A program made the position numbers and the translations under genes. Shown piece after piece: positions 1-8,760 of a stretch of 55,778 nucleotides of DNA. How positions within the stretch are numbered: the first letter of the stretch is position 1; every line of letters begins with the position of its first letter. The DNA is from Acidobacteriota bacterium. Lineage in GTDB: Bacteria; Acidobacteriota; Terriglobia; Bryobacterales; Bryobacteraceae. Under the pieces are notes generated by a model. It saw nothing but the letters and a program-made list of their open reading frames with translations, was not told the DNA's origin and ran no database searches. The stretch is from the NCBI GenBank assembly GCA_003223115.1, contig QHXW01000244.1, positions 1-55,778 on the forward strand. The letters are read 5' to 3'.

Positions 1-69
1 GGAAGCCCACAGCACGACGAGCGCCGCCGGAATGGCCAGGGCGCCGCAGGCGATCAACTTTTTGCTCAT
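1..69 (-). CDS. Exported protein, 5' end only
   Basis: Only the first 23 codons are in the window; the gene runs off the left edge. They encode Met-Ser-Lys-Lys followed by a hydrophobic Ala/Leu/Val-rich stretch, a typical start of a signal peptide or membrane anchor. The start is the ATG at 69-67, which shares one base with the TAA stop of the upstream propeller gene (TAATG). The two genes are therefore probably co-transcribed and translationally coupled. Nothing can be said about function beyond export or membrane insertion, and a role connected with the propeller protein is only an inference. Confidence 0.6.
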   Translation of the reverse strand, partial: MSKKLIACGALAIPAALVVLWAS

Positions 70-2294
70 TAGTTTGCCGTCACTTTCAGATTGTCGAAAA
101 ATACGCCGTAGGTTGCATCGCCGAACAGGCCGGGGCTCCCTTCTCGATTGCCAATCGGATCCGCACGATCGATCAGCCACTTCTCGGGCTCACTCTCGGA
201 GGTGGGCCACGCCTTGCCTTGAATGCGCGTCCCATCCTCCGTATTTTCCACTCGCAGCTTCAGGTGATACCAGGTGTCCGGCTTCCAGGAAAAAGGCACT
301 GCTACATTGGTCGCCGTCTGGGGCTGCCATGAATATAGTTCCAACTGCTGGTTGTTGCCGAACAAGACCAGCGTATACCGTTGGGCTGTGACGCCGGCAT
401 CGCCCATCTGTCGCCGCTTTTCCGTCGCGCGCACATCGGCTTCAACCGTGTAATTCGACCAGTTCGTCGGACCCAGAAAGATGCGCATACGCTTGAACAA
501 TGTCTCGGTGGGCGCCTTGGCCAGCACTTTGCCGCCATCCAGCTCGCTCACTTTGAACTGCCCGGCTGTCGCGCCCACCCAATGCGCGGGCACTGCGCCC
601 ACGGCGACGGATTCAAAGGCTTCATTCCACGGCAGCGGCGGCACCACGCGCACGCGTGCGGCGCCGGATATACCGCCGATCGTAGCTTTCACCAGTCCCG
701 CTTGACCCGTTTTGTCTGTGGCGGCGGTGAACCGCCCGTCATCCACCGATCCTTTCAAACCCTCGAGCGACCACGTGGCTTTTTCCTCGCGCAGGAATTC
801 TCCGTGTTCATCAAAGAGCCGCGCTCGAAAATTCGCGCTTTGCCCGGATGTCAAAATCACTTCGGTGGGAACCACCTGGGCCCACGCGGGGGCGCCGGGA
901 GCCGGGGGCGGAGGCTCGTCGACAGCTGACTGCGCGGGCACTCGGATCTTTTTCCCGATGGCGTAGAGCGCGTCGCTCGATACGAAGTAAACCCGTCCAC
1001 GGGAAATCGCCGCGGAAGCCACTACCGGCTCCGGAATTTTTTCGTTGAAGAGGCCTTCCTGGCTGATGGGCAGTTCCACGCCGCTGAGAATTTCGCAGCG
1101 ATCCGTATGCGGCCGCAGAATATAAAATTTGCCGCTCTCGGTCCCGACGTAGATTTTGCCGTCGCCCAATACCAGCGAAGATTTTTGCACCGTTCCCAGG
1201 TTCTGCTTCCAAAGCTGGCGGCCAGTCACCGCGTCAAACGCATAAATGTTAGAGCTGTTGTCGACTTGTAAGTAGCGGTCACCATCGACAATACCCGATG
1301 AAAATTCTCCGATGAAGCCTTTCACGGTCCACTTCGCCTGGGCCATGGTGATGTTGCCTTTGGCCGTCGCGTCTATGGCGGCCAGCATTCCCATTTCATT
1401 CCCCTCGAGATTTTCCTGGCCGTGCGACACCATGACCGTAGTTCCGTTCAAAACCGGGGCGGTATTGATGGCGCGCTTGCTCAACAGAAAGTGCCAAACG
1501 GGTTCGCCCGTCGCGATCTTGATGGCGTGAACGCCGCCGTCGCCGAGTCCGGAAATCAACAGGCGAGTTCCATTGATGCGGGCGACAACAGGCTGCGAAT
1601 AATCGGTGTCGAAAGGACGTCCGCCGGGCGTGCTGATCCAAACGGTCTCGCCCGTGCGCTTGTCGAACGCCATAAAGCGAATGGAGCGGTTCGCCTGCTG
1701 GCCCCAGGTGGAACTGGCCGCGCTGACGATCACCAGATCACCATCCACCACCGGCGATACCGTGCGCCCGCCATGCGTGGTGAACAAATCGAATTCCTCG
1801 TCGAGCGAGCGCTCCCATAACTGCTTGCCGTCCTTCGAAAGCGCCAGCAGCGTGCCGTTGACTCCGAAGACGTACACATTACCGGTCTCGAGATCGGCGG
1901 CCGGTGACGCCCAGCCCACGCGGTGTGGCGGCACATCACTCTGGAAAATGTTGAAGCGGTGCTCCCACAGCAGTTTGCCCGTGTCGGCGTTGAAACACAT
2001 CACGCGCTCCTGCTGGGTCTCGCCTTTGCCCGCGGAGTTTTGCAGATACAGGTGATCTCCCAGCACGATCGGCGCGGAGCGGCCCCCGTAAGGAGCTTTC
2101 CATGCGAGATTCTGGCCCGAGAGGGACCATTTTTCCGGAAGGTTCTTCTCCCGTGAGATGCCGTCGCGATTCGGACCGCGCCAGTCCGGCCAGTCTCCCA
2201 CCGCCGGCAGGCGTGGAGGAGCGGCAACAAGGACGACCGCGGAGATCAACGCGAAGAGCAACAACGGCAATCGCTTCACAAGTTTAGCGTCCAT
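69..2294 (-). CDS. Secreted PQQ-type beta-propeller protein with C-terminal lectin-like domain
   Basis: The product is 741 aa from the ATG at 2294, which has AGGGAG 8 nt upstream. An in-frame start 28 codons earlier has no such site and would bury the signal peptide. After a hydrophobic leader come a D-W-R-G-P-N-R-D motif and repeated blades with G-x-x-Y/V and W-x-x-L patterns, as in PQQ-like propellers (PF13360). An Ig-like linker follows at about residue 475-560. The last ~190 residues resemble the concanavalin-like 3-keto-disaccharide hydrolase domain (WSNYTVEADVR, FDNLKV). Such proteins are numerous in Acidobacteria and Planctomycetes and are probably periplasmic or surface proteins. Binding of PQQ itself is not shown, and an enzymatic role is unproven. 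It is coupled to the gene at 1-69. Confidence 0.85.
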   Translation of the reverse strand: MDAKLVKRLPLLLFALISAVVLVAAPPRLPAVGDWPDWRGPNRDGISREKNLPEKWSLSGQNLAWKAPYGGRSAPIVLGDHLYLQNSAGKGETQQERVMCFNADTGKLLWEHRFNIFQSDVPPHRVGWASPAADLETGNVYVFGVNGTLLALSKDGKQLWERSLDEEFDLFTTHGGRTVSPVVDGDLVIVSAASSTWGQQANRSIRFMAFDKRTGETVWISTPGGRPFDTDYSQPVVARINGTRLLISGLGDGGVHAIKIATGEPVWHFLLSKRAINTAPVLNGTTVMVSHGQENLEGNEMGMLAAIDATAKGNITMAQAKWTVKGFIGEFSSGIVDGDRYLQVDNSSNIYAFDAVTGRQLWKQNLGTVQKSSLVLGDGKIYVGTESGKFYILRPHTDRCEILSGVELPISQEGLFNEKIPEPVVASAAISRGRVYFVSSDALYAIGKKIRVPAQSAVDEPPPPAPGAPAWAQVVPTEVILTSGQSANFRARLFDEHGEFLREEKATWSLEGLKGSVDDGRFTAATDKTGQAGLVKATIGGISGAARVRVVPPLPWNEAFESVAVGAVPAHWVGATAGQFKVSELDGGKVLAKAPTETLFKRMRIFLGPTNWSNYTVEADVRATEKRRQMGDAGVTAQRYTLVLFGNNQQLELYSWQPQTATNVAVPFSWKPDTWYHLKLRVENTEDGTRIQGKAWPTSESEPEKWLIDRADPIGNREGSPGLFGDATYGVFFDNLKVTAN

Positions 2295-2423
2295 TCGGTA
2301 GGCTCCCTGAAATGCACGAGGTTGAACCTCAAGATATAATTTGCGGCAGTTTTGAGTCAAGGAGCAGTCCGCGCACACTTCGAAGTGCTCCTCTACTATT
2401 CTGACGCCCGAATCGCATGAACG

Positions 2424-3323
2424 TCACTTGGTTGTGATTGCGCTCATCAGGCCCGGTTCTAACTGATTTTCAATCTCATTGCCCAGAGTCTTCTTCAGCC
2501 AATCCACCATTTCCTGTTTCCAATGCAGCATCGGCGCGTTCTTCTCCCAGCTCAGCATGCCGTGGCGGCCGCCTTCCACGGTGATCACTTCGCACTTTTC
2601 GCCGGCTTTGCGCATCATCTCGCACATCTTGGGTGATTGTTCGTAAGGCACCTGCTCATCATCATTGCCGTGGATGAACAGAAACGGTGGCATGTTTTTG
2701 GAAACGAGCGTAGTAGGTGAGAGCTTCTCCAGTTTCTCAACCACGCCGCCATCCTGCCAGGTCTTGAAGCCCATGAATTCCAGCAATCCCGGGTCGTGTG
2801 GTTTCGAGTGATCGGCAGGCTCCCTGCGGCGCTTTTCGACTTGCAGCACCAGGTCATTTGGCCCATAAAAATCCACAACGGCAGCAACCCGCGCATCGCC
2901 CTTCGAAGGCGCGCCGGCGTAGGCCACCAGGTATCCTCCGGCGGATTCCCCAATCAGCGTGACGCGTTTGGCGTCCACGTGATACTTCGCGGCGCTGGCC
3001 GTCACCCAGCGGACCGCGTTCTCAACATCGTCCACCGCGGCCGGAAATTGATAATCGGGCGCAAGCCGGTAGTTGACGGTGAACCACGCGAAACCGGCGT
3101 TTGAGAGAACATCGAACAGCGGCGTCACATAGGTTCTCTTGTTGCCGTGCGAGAAACTACCGCCGTGTACGATGATGGCGGCAGGAAACGGGCCGTTGCC
3201 ATCGGGCACTTTGAGATCGAGCGTCATCGGGACGCCGAGGGGCCGGGAAAATTCGACGTCATTCTGCTCCACGGCGAATGCCGCCGATACCAGAACCAGG
3301 CCGAGAATTAGGAATCTGTGCAT
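2424..3323 (-). CDS. Secreted alpha/beta hydrolase (esterase/lipase family)
   Basis: The product is 299 aa. The chosen ATG at 3323 gives a clean signal peptide (MHRFLILGLVLVSAAFA), whereas a longer frame adds 18 non-signal residues. The fold follows the BD-FAE/HSL-like esterases: oxyanion motif H-G-G-S-F, nucleophile elbow G-E-S-A-G-G, an acidic residue in H-G-N-D-D-E and catalytic His in G-G-R-H-G-M. The substrate is probably an acyl or carbohydrate ester in the periplasm; specificity cannot be read from the sequence. It lies 129 nt upstream of the propeller gene on the same strand, so the two could share a transcript. Confidence 0.85.
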   Translation of the reverse strand: MHRFLILGLVLVSAAFAVEQNDVEFSRPLGVPMTLDLKVPDGNGPFPAAIIVHGGSFSHGNKRTYVTPLFDVLSNAGFAWFTVNYRLAPDYQFPAAVDDVENAVRWVTASAAKYHVDAKRVTLIGESAGGYLVAYAGAPSKGDARVAAVVDFYGPNDLVLQVEKRRREPADHSKPHDPGLLEFMGFKTWQDGGVVEKLEKLSPTTLVSKNMPPFLFIHGNDDEQVPYEQSPKMCEMMRKAGEKCEVITVEGGRHGMLSWEKNAPMLHWKQEMVDWLKKTLGNEIENQLEPGLMSAITTK

Positions 3324-3740
3324 AGTGCAAATTGTATCTGAGAGAAGTCTGGATCGCGCGTGTGCTCGCCCACCCACACCGAGCCGCGATCGTCAGCGAG
3401 CGGTGCCCATTCCATCACCGCAGCCGGTCAGGCGTCGCGTCGAAGTCGACGATCCGTGATCCTCTCGGAAGCCGCGACTCTCCCGGACCCGCATTGTATC
3501 CGGGTTTCGCCTGCGAGCTGGCATGCTGAAGACCACTGACGAGACACCAGTTGCCTCATGATAGCGGGCGGAATTGGCGCCGAGGCCGGTTTGGCCGTCG
3601 AAGGTGGCTGATCCGTGGCGGTGAAAAGTTAAGCTCGGAAAATGAATGGGAGGAGGTCGGTCACGTCGACAGGACGCTATACATCCGTGCGGCTGAGGTA
3701 GTAAGTAGAATGTGGAGATCTGATCCCGAGGTAACTCCCT
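3324..3740. other. Intergenic region, no gene seen
   Basis: These 417 bases lie between the divergent esterase and PEP-mutase-family genes. I see no convincing coding frame. The region contains one copy of a dispersed repeat (3424-3520), and its right end supplies the GAGG ribosome-binding sequence for the next gene. Promoters for both flanking genes must lie here, but none stands out. Confidence 0.6.
3424..3520 (-). repeat. Dispersed intergenic repeat, copy A
   Basis: Read on the minus strand, about 97 bases align with 17262-17362 (plus strand) at roughly 80 percent identity with a few small gaps. Shared blocks include GCGGGTC, AGTCGCGG, CGGATC, TCGACTTCGAC and GCGACGCCTG. Both copies sit in short intergenic spaces with no coding content, so this looks like a REP-like or MITE-like dispersed element rather than a gene fragment. 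Confidence 0.7.
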
Positions 3741-4565
3741 ATCAGTGACGCCCAGAACGAGAAGGCAGCTCGCTTCCGCGCTCTTCATGACGGCCCTGGC
3801 GCCTTCGTAATTCCGAATCCATGGGATGCCGGCTCCGCCCGGCTTCTCGCCGGCCTTGGCTTCCAGGCATTGGCCACATCGAGCGCTGCCTCCGCCACTG
3901 CCATTGGTCGAAGGGATGGCGGGTTGACGCGAGATGAGGCCCTGGCGCACGCGCGCTTGATTGTCGACGCGACGGATTTGCCCGTCTCCGCGGACTTGGA
4001 GAAGGGATTTGGCGACGCGCCGGAAGTCGTGGCGGAAACGATCCGGCTGGCGGCCGAGGCGGGGCTCGTCGGATGCACGATCGAGGATGCGACTGGCAAC
4101 CAGGACAATCCTCTTTATGATTTTGGCTTGGCCGTCGTGCGGATTGCCGCGGCCGCGCAGGCGGCGCGTGCACTCCCGTTTCCCTTTATGTTGGCTGCGC
4201 GAGCGCATAATCTTCTCTTTGCCGCCCCGAGCCTGGACGACACCATCAGCCGCCTTCAAGCCTTCGAAAAAGCTGGGGCCGATGTGCTTTTCGCCCCCGG
4301 CCTGCCTGACCTTGTCGGGGTGCGCGCAGTCTGTTCGGCAGTTTCAAAACCTGTCAATTTCATGGTGGGGATCAAAGGAAAATCATTCTCCTTGGGTGAA
4401 CTCGCCGCGGCCGGAGTCAGGCGCATCAGCCTTGCAACCTCACTCTATCGAGCGGCAATGACCGGTTTTCTCGACGCGGCACGCGAGGTGAAAGACACAG
4501 GTCAGTTTGGTTTCCTCGACCAGAGCGTAACAACGCCGGAGCTGCACAAACTCATGCGGATTTGA
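3741..4565 (+). CDS. Isocitrate lyase/PEP mutase family protein with an ATC start
   Basis: The product is 274 aa, a (beta/alpha)8 enzyme acting on 2-oxoacid or phosphonate C-C or C-P bonds; the group (PF13714) includes PEP mutase, oxaloacetate decarboxylase and methylisocitrate lyase. Visible motifs are PNPWDAGSAR (25-34), SADLEKGFGD (83-92, metal-binding Asp/Glu) and IEDATG (114-119), followed by a late ARAHN and an ADVLFAPGLPD block. The conserved N-terminus continues upstream to 3741, but between the in-frame TAA (3732) and 3870 there is no ATG, GTG or TTG. Where the start belongs, the sequence is ATC-AGT-GAC, with GAGG 9 nt upstream. I therefore annotate ATC as the start, probably derived from ATG. 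A TTG at 3870 would remove the conserved N-terminal strand. The exact reaction is unknown. Confidence 0.75.
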   Translation: MSDAQNEKAARFRALHDGPGAFVIPNPWDAGSARLLAGLGFQALATSSAASATAIGRRDGGLTRDEALAHARLIVDATDLPVSADLEKGFGDAPEVVAETIRLAAEAGLVGCTIEDATGNQDNPLYDFGLAVVRIAAAAQAARALPFPFMLAARAHNLLFAAPSLDDTISRLQAFEKAGADVLFAPGLPDLVGVRAVCSAVSKPVNFMVGIKGKSFSLGELAAAGVRRISLATSLYRAAMTGFLDAAREVKDTGQFGFLDQSVTTPELHKLMRI

Positions 4566-4681
4566 CCGCGTTAATAGCACAAGCCGCTCGAGCGCCTGAA
4601 CTTTCGACAAGCTCTAAACTAGAAGTCGACCAGAAGCTCGGTCTCGACGACTAGACGAGAAGCCGCAGGTTTGGCGAAAGA

Positions 4682-4749
4682 CATGCCAGCCCATGCGCTA
4701 CAGAACTCCTAAGGAGCGAAATTGGGTTCGTTCCACAGGATTCATAAGT
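4682..4749 (+). repeat. Direct repeat, copy 1
   Basis: These 68 bases are nearly identical to 5016-5084 (about 60 of 68 matching, one 1-bp gap). The centre is a palindrome, CTCCT-A-AGGAG, followed by an identical block (GCGAAATTGGGTTCGTTCC). No coding function is apparent. Confidence 0.75.
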
Positions 4750-5015
4750 GGGACGGGGGCCCGCTGGGTTGCCGTGGCTGGACCGGAGCCAGGAGTAATC
4801 GGGCCAAGCCTCGAAGGACATATGAAGCCCGATAAGTGCTGTGTGGCATCCGGCAGTGCCTGCGCTTGTCGGAAGAAGTGAAAGCTCGGTAAATTTAAAT
4901 TATAGTGATAACTCGATAAAGCCCCTTGCCTGGTCTCGCCAATGAGCCCCGATATACCCGATATACAGGAGGTCTTGATCTTAGTAAAGTAACATTGTTG
5001 CTTGTAGAGCTAAAA

Positions 5016-5084
5016 CACGCCAGCCCGTGCGCTACAGAACTCCTCGAGGAGCGAAATTGGGTTCGTTCCGCAAAATTCATAAGT
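5016..5084 (+). repeat. Direct repeat, copy 2
   Basis: This is the second copy of the unit at 4682-4749, 334 bp downstream in the same orientation. Here the core is a perfect 12-bp palindrome, CTCCTCGAGGAG. The core differs between copies while remaining palindromic, which suggests that pairing is maintained (an RNA hairpin or a dyad DNA site). Confidence 0.75.
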
Positions 5085-5335
5085 TGAATGCACTCCCGAA
5101 GCGAAAACTGCAACTCGGGGGATCAAAGGATGGCGGCTGGGTGTATACTGACCTGGAAGCCAAAATGGAAATTCCGGTTAAGTACGTGCGCTGCTCGGCG
5201 GGAAGGCCGCGCAATACCACTGCCTTCGCTTTCTTCTCGCGGCGAATAACCATTTCCCTCAGAGGCTCCGGCAAAAAGGGCGTCTCAAAAAAGACACAGC
5301 CGATTGGATCGGCAGCGTGCCATGGAGACAAGGAA

Positions 5336-5807
5336 ATGACAAAGCTCTTGATAGGGCCTCGTTGCGTTGGTGTTCTTGTTGTCGGGCTTGCACGCCTATA
5401 CCGCTGTTGACACGAACATGAGTTTTCCGGTCACGTTCGCCATGTTCATCCCTTGCGCGGTGGGAGGCGCGGGAGAAGTTGTGACGCTTAACGGAAATCT
5501 CCACGTGTTGCTCTCCAGTACCGTTAACGCGAATCACATCTCAACCTACTCGCATTTTCAACCCCAAGGAATCAGCGGAGTGGGCTCGGTCAGTGGTGAT
5601 AAATACCAGGCCACGGGTATTACGCGGTTTAGCTTTGAGGCCGATGTGGTGGCCTTTCCGTTCATCCAAACATTAGTTAACAACTTCAAAATCATCGGTC
5701 AGGGACCCGGCAACAACTTCCTGGTTCATCAAAACTTTCACCTGACGGTGAATGCAAACGGGACAGTGACAGCCTTCGCCGACAATTTCAGTGCCGAGTG
5801 CAAGTAA
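5336..5807 (+). pseudogene. Small exported protein of unknown function, frameshifted after the signal peptide
   Basis: An ATG at 5336, preceded by GGAGACAAGGAA, begins a signal-peptide-like sequence (MTKLLIGPRCVGVLVVGLA) but stops at 5410. The mature domain is in the next frame, open from 5367 (TTG) to 5807. It reads through a beta-rich protein with FPVTFAMFIPC, GGAGEVVTLNGNLHVL, HFQPQGISGVGS, GDKYQATG and GPGNNFLVHQNFH. One extra base between about 5367 and 5405 explains the split. I recall hypothetical secreted proteins with similar blocks but know no function. If translated from the TTG the domain would lack a proper leader. Sequencing error is the alternative. Confidence 0.6.
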
Positions 5808-6264
5808 AGAAGTTATTAGGAGCGAAGAAATCAATCCTTGGCCAGACAAAGCCGCACACGTCAAGGCCACGGCGTTCATCCCGGCCTGGTAGGGCGAGGT
5901 GAAGGCGTCATGCTGCACTTTGGAAGACGATACAAGGTCACGAACCAGAACGTAATGGCATCACAGTTCAATTCAACGAATCGCGCACGGAACTCGTGAC
6001 ACAGGACGACCGCCGAATTCCTCAAGACACCATCATTCTAGTCCCGGATTCATTTCATTGGGACCCGAACTCCGAGACGCTCGGACAGCACCCGCTCAAT
6101 CCAAACTTCTACGATATACAGCTCGAGGGATCAGTTCGCGTTTTTGTGTCCAGGAGAGTTGCAGCACAAGCTCACGTTTTGGAGCAGTCGGTTGAAGAAA
6201 TGACCGGATGAGCAGGCGACGAAAGTTCGGCTCCGGCGGACGTTCGGATTGATGCAGGGTGGTC
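5808..6264. other. Intergenic region with possible gene remnant
   Basis: These 457 bases separate the small exported protein from the decayed FG-GAP gene. The only frame with protein-like composition is 5996-6211, annotated separately with low confidence. No repeat or terminator stands out. Confidence 0.4.
5996..6211 (+). CDS. Hypothetical ORF, possibly a remnant
   Basis: This is a 71-codon frame from a GTG start. It has plausible protein composition (IPQDTIILVPDSFHWDPN, NPNFYDIQLEG), and the frame stays open upstream to 5903 without any start codon, suggesting the 3' part of a broken gene. No domain is recognised and there is no ribosome-binding site. It may equally be non-coding. Confidence 0.2.
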   Translation: MTQDDRRIPQDTIILVPDSFHWDPNSETLGQHPLNPNFYDIQLEGSVRVFVSRRVAAQAHVLEQSVEEMTG

Positions 6265-8183
6265 TCACCGAATGGCCAACTTCACGGCATTCGTCACTGA
6301 CGGCGGGGGTGGAGGCTCCAGCGTCAGCGCCCCGCCGCCTAAGGAGCAAGAAATGGACGTATTTCCGGCGCCACCCAGGCTCTGTGGTAGAAGTATATTG
6401 ATTTGATCGAATCCCGCGATCTGGAATTGAGCGCCCGCGTATGTAACGGAAAGCGTCTGTCCGGCGATCGAACAGGTTGAGAGTGATGCGGCAGCCAGCG
6501 CAAAACCTGTTCCGTAGAGACTCAGGTATACCGGTGATCCTGACAAATCGATGGGGACTGAGTTGCAGATCGGTCCCACGCAGGCGATGACGGGAACCGG
6601 AGTTACGGCGTGACCCGAGATGCGCACAGTGCTCGCCGCAGCCAAGCCGTCGCCGAGCGTGAACAAACCGGCCGCGAGCGTGCTACTAACCGGCACAGAC
6701 ACGCCCTGGGCAACCCCACGCGTTCAATACTGATCCACGCAAATGCATCACTCGAGGGCATGAGGTAGTTGATTTGCGTAGGTGAGACGTAGAGCAAAGG
6801 GGCCAGCCTATCGCCCTGATGGCTTCGGTCCTGCACATGAAGCCGGATGCCTCCCAACGTTGTGGGCCACGGATAGGATTTTGCGGCCTCGGTGGCCGAC
6901 GCGAGATTCAGCCCGAAGGCCGAGACAAGCGAACCCGGGCCTACGGGCAAGTGTAGGTCGCGGACGAGATTCCCGTGGCTGTGAAGCCATTTCCGGGGCT
7001 ATCATTCGGCATCACGGAAACGCCGACTCGGACGCATTGTTGTATCCGACGAGGCTGTATCCAGAAGCCAGATCCGGCAGCCCGTCCCCGTTGAAGTCGG
7101 CCACCGCCGTTGACCGGTGATTGTAGATGCACACAACACCGCCCACCTCCAGCGCTCGAGGATTGCAGGCCTCGGTGGCGATGCCGGCAAAAACAGGAAA
7201 CCGGAACGTGCCATCGCCCTTGCCCGTAAGCAACGCGTCTCCGGCGACCAGATCCAGCTTGCCATCGTGATTGAAGTCGGCTACAGCCGTAAGGCGGCCC
7301 GGCTCTTGTTGTAAGGGGCGGGAACTCGGGCGGGTTACGCTCGAAGACGCCCATGGTGACGATGGGCGCGCCGAAGGTTCCGTCGCCGTGCCCGGGTAGG
7401 ATCACGATTTCCGTTCCATCCACCGATGATACGCCTGCGATATCCAGGTGGCCATCACCATTGAAGTCACCCGTCTGCATTGTCTGCGGATTCATCAGGC
7501 TGGTGACCGCTGCGGCGGGCCCGAACGTGCCATCGCCGCGGCCGAGCGCAATCATCAGTTGACTGGATGCGCTGACCACCAGGACGTCGGGTTGCCATCG
7601 CGATTGAAATCGGCAACCAGCACCGCGGTGCCACTGAACACCTGCTGCGCGGCGCGGAACGTGCCATCGCCCGCGCCCAGCATGACGGAGGCGCCGCAGA
7701 CCAGATCCGGTTTTCCGTCGTGATTCACATCGGCGACCGTAACCAGATAGGCACAATTGTCGGGAGCGACAGACGTGCCCGGTTCAATAAAATAAACGTA
7801 CCATCCCCCCGGCCGAGGTAGATTTGCGTACCCACCCCAGAGGACAGGGCGACCGTCGCCGTTAAAGTCGGAGGCGAAGGTGGAGGCCACAGACCCCGGG
7901 CCCGACGGTAGATAGTTGGCGTTGAACGAGAAGCCGGCGCGAAAAGTCCCATCGCCGTTGCCAAGTAACACATCTACGAAGGGTATAAGCTCAGTTCCAG
8001 AGTACAGGATGTCCATCTTTCCGTCGCCATTGAAATCGGCAGTTGCGATGCACAAAGAACACATGTCGGCGCTTGGGAGGCGCCGGATTCAAAGGCGTTA
8101 ACCGGCGGCAGAAAAGAGATCGTCTGTGCGGACAGACCTACGCCGCAGAGTGTGAGAATTGCGATTCGATTCGAAACTGACAT
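6265..8183 (-). pseudogene. FG-GAP/VCBS repeat surface protein with TIGR03437 C-terminal domain, multiply frameshifted
   Basis: Reading leftward from the ATG at 8183, a signal peptide (MSVSNRIAILTLCGVGLSA) is followed by integrin-like FG-GAP repeats: DFNGDG / GNGDGTF motifs recur about every 60 residues. The C-terminal ~215 residues match the TIGR03437 Solibacter-type domain (PVGPGSLVSAFGLNLA, LLYVSPTQINYLMP, QINILLPQ). These pieces lie in different frames. I count eight frame changes, near 8055, 7855, 7770, 7595, 7310, 7045, 6950 and 6700. Intact, it would be a ~640-aa secreted or surface beta-propeller. With this many breaks it is best treated as a pseudogene. Dense sequencing errors are less likely, because neighbouring genes of similar GC are intact. 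Confidence 0.85.
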
Positions 8184-8268
8184 TGTGCCCTACCAAAATG
8201 CAACTGCAGGGCCGTTTCATCCTGACTCTTACTCACTCAAACGTGCGGCATTAGCGCAAAATAGAATC

Positions 8269-8727
8269 TTGACCTTCAAGTTGATCATCTCAGCCTTTCC
8301 CGACGGCGGAATGATTCCCGATCTTCACTCCTGCGAAGGGGCGGATCTTGCGCCGGGGCTTGAATGGCTGGGACAACCGGCCGAGGCCAAGAGCTTCACG
8401 TTGATTGTGGACGATCCGGATGCGCCTAACGGAACTTGGAATCATTGGCTGCTCTACGATATTCGGTGTTCGTTACACACGCTCGCGCAAGGCCACAAGC
8501 CCGGCAGCGTCGGCGTCAGCGGCACTAACGATTTCGGCCGCGAGGGATACGGCGGGCCGTGTCCCCCGAAAGGACATGGGCCGCACCGGTATTTTTTCAA
8601 ACTGCACGCGTTGGATGTTCCATCCCTCGGCCTGGTGCGCGGTGCGAGACGCGCCGAAATTGACCGCGCGCTCGAAGGCCACGTGCTCGCCGAGGCCCGG
8701 TACATGGGCCGCTACGAACGCAAGTAG
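8269..8727 (+). CDS. YbhB/YbcL-family (PEBP) protein
   Basis: The product is 152 aa from a TTG start, the usual length for bacterial PEBP-fold (Raf kinase inhibitor-like) proteins. Motifs are SAFPDGGMIPDLHSCEGADLAP at the start, a D-D-P-D-A-P anion-site motif, W-x-H-W, and G-x-x-G-Y-x-G-P-C-P-P followed by H-R-Y-F-F. The frame is open upstream to 8152, but family alignment supports starting near 8269; the ribosome-binding site is poor. Bacterial members bind small anionic or lipid ligands, and their cellular roles are mostly unknown. It is transcribed divergently from the decayed FG-GAP gene. Confidence 0.8.
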   Translation: MTFKLIISAFPDGGMIPDLHSCEGADLAPGLEWLGQPAEAKSFTLIVDDPDAPNGTWNHWLLYDIRCSLHTLAQGHKPGSVGVSGTNDFGREGYGGPCPPKGHGPHRYFFKLHALDVPSLGLVRGARRAEIDRALEGHVLAEARYMGRYERK

Positions 8728-8760
8728 GGCCTGGCTGCCGCTTACTCGAACTTCCTGGGC

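Larger units (their letters stand above)
4566..5335. other. Intergenic region with a duplicated 68-69 bp unit
   Basis: These 770 bases contain no believable gene; the short frames have no signal, domain or ribosome-binding site. Notable contents are two copies of a 68/69-bp direct repeat (4682-4749, 5016-5084), a short tandem duplication of CCCGATATA near 4952, and an AT-rich patch near 4888-4915. Confidence 0.55.

Noticed and set aside
4693-4881. 62-codon ORF ending in a Cys-rich tail
   Set aside because: It begins inside the direct repeat, has no ribosome-binding site and no homology-like features.
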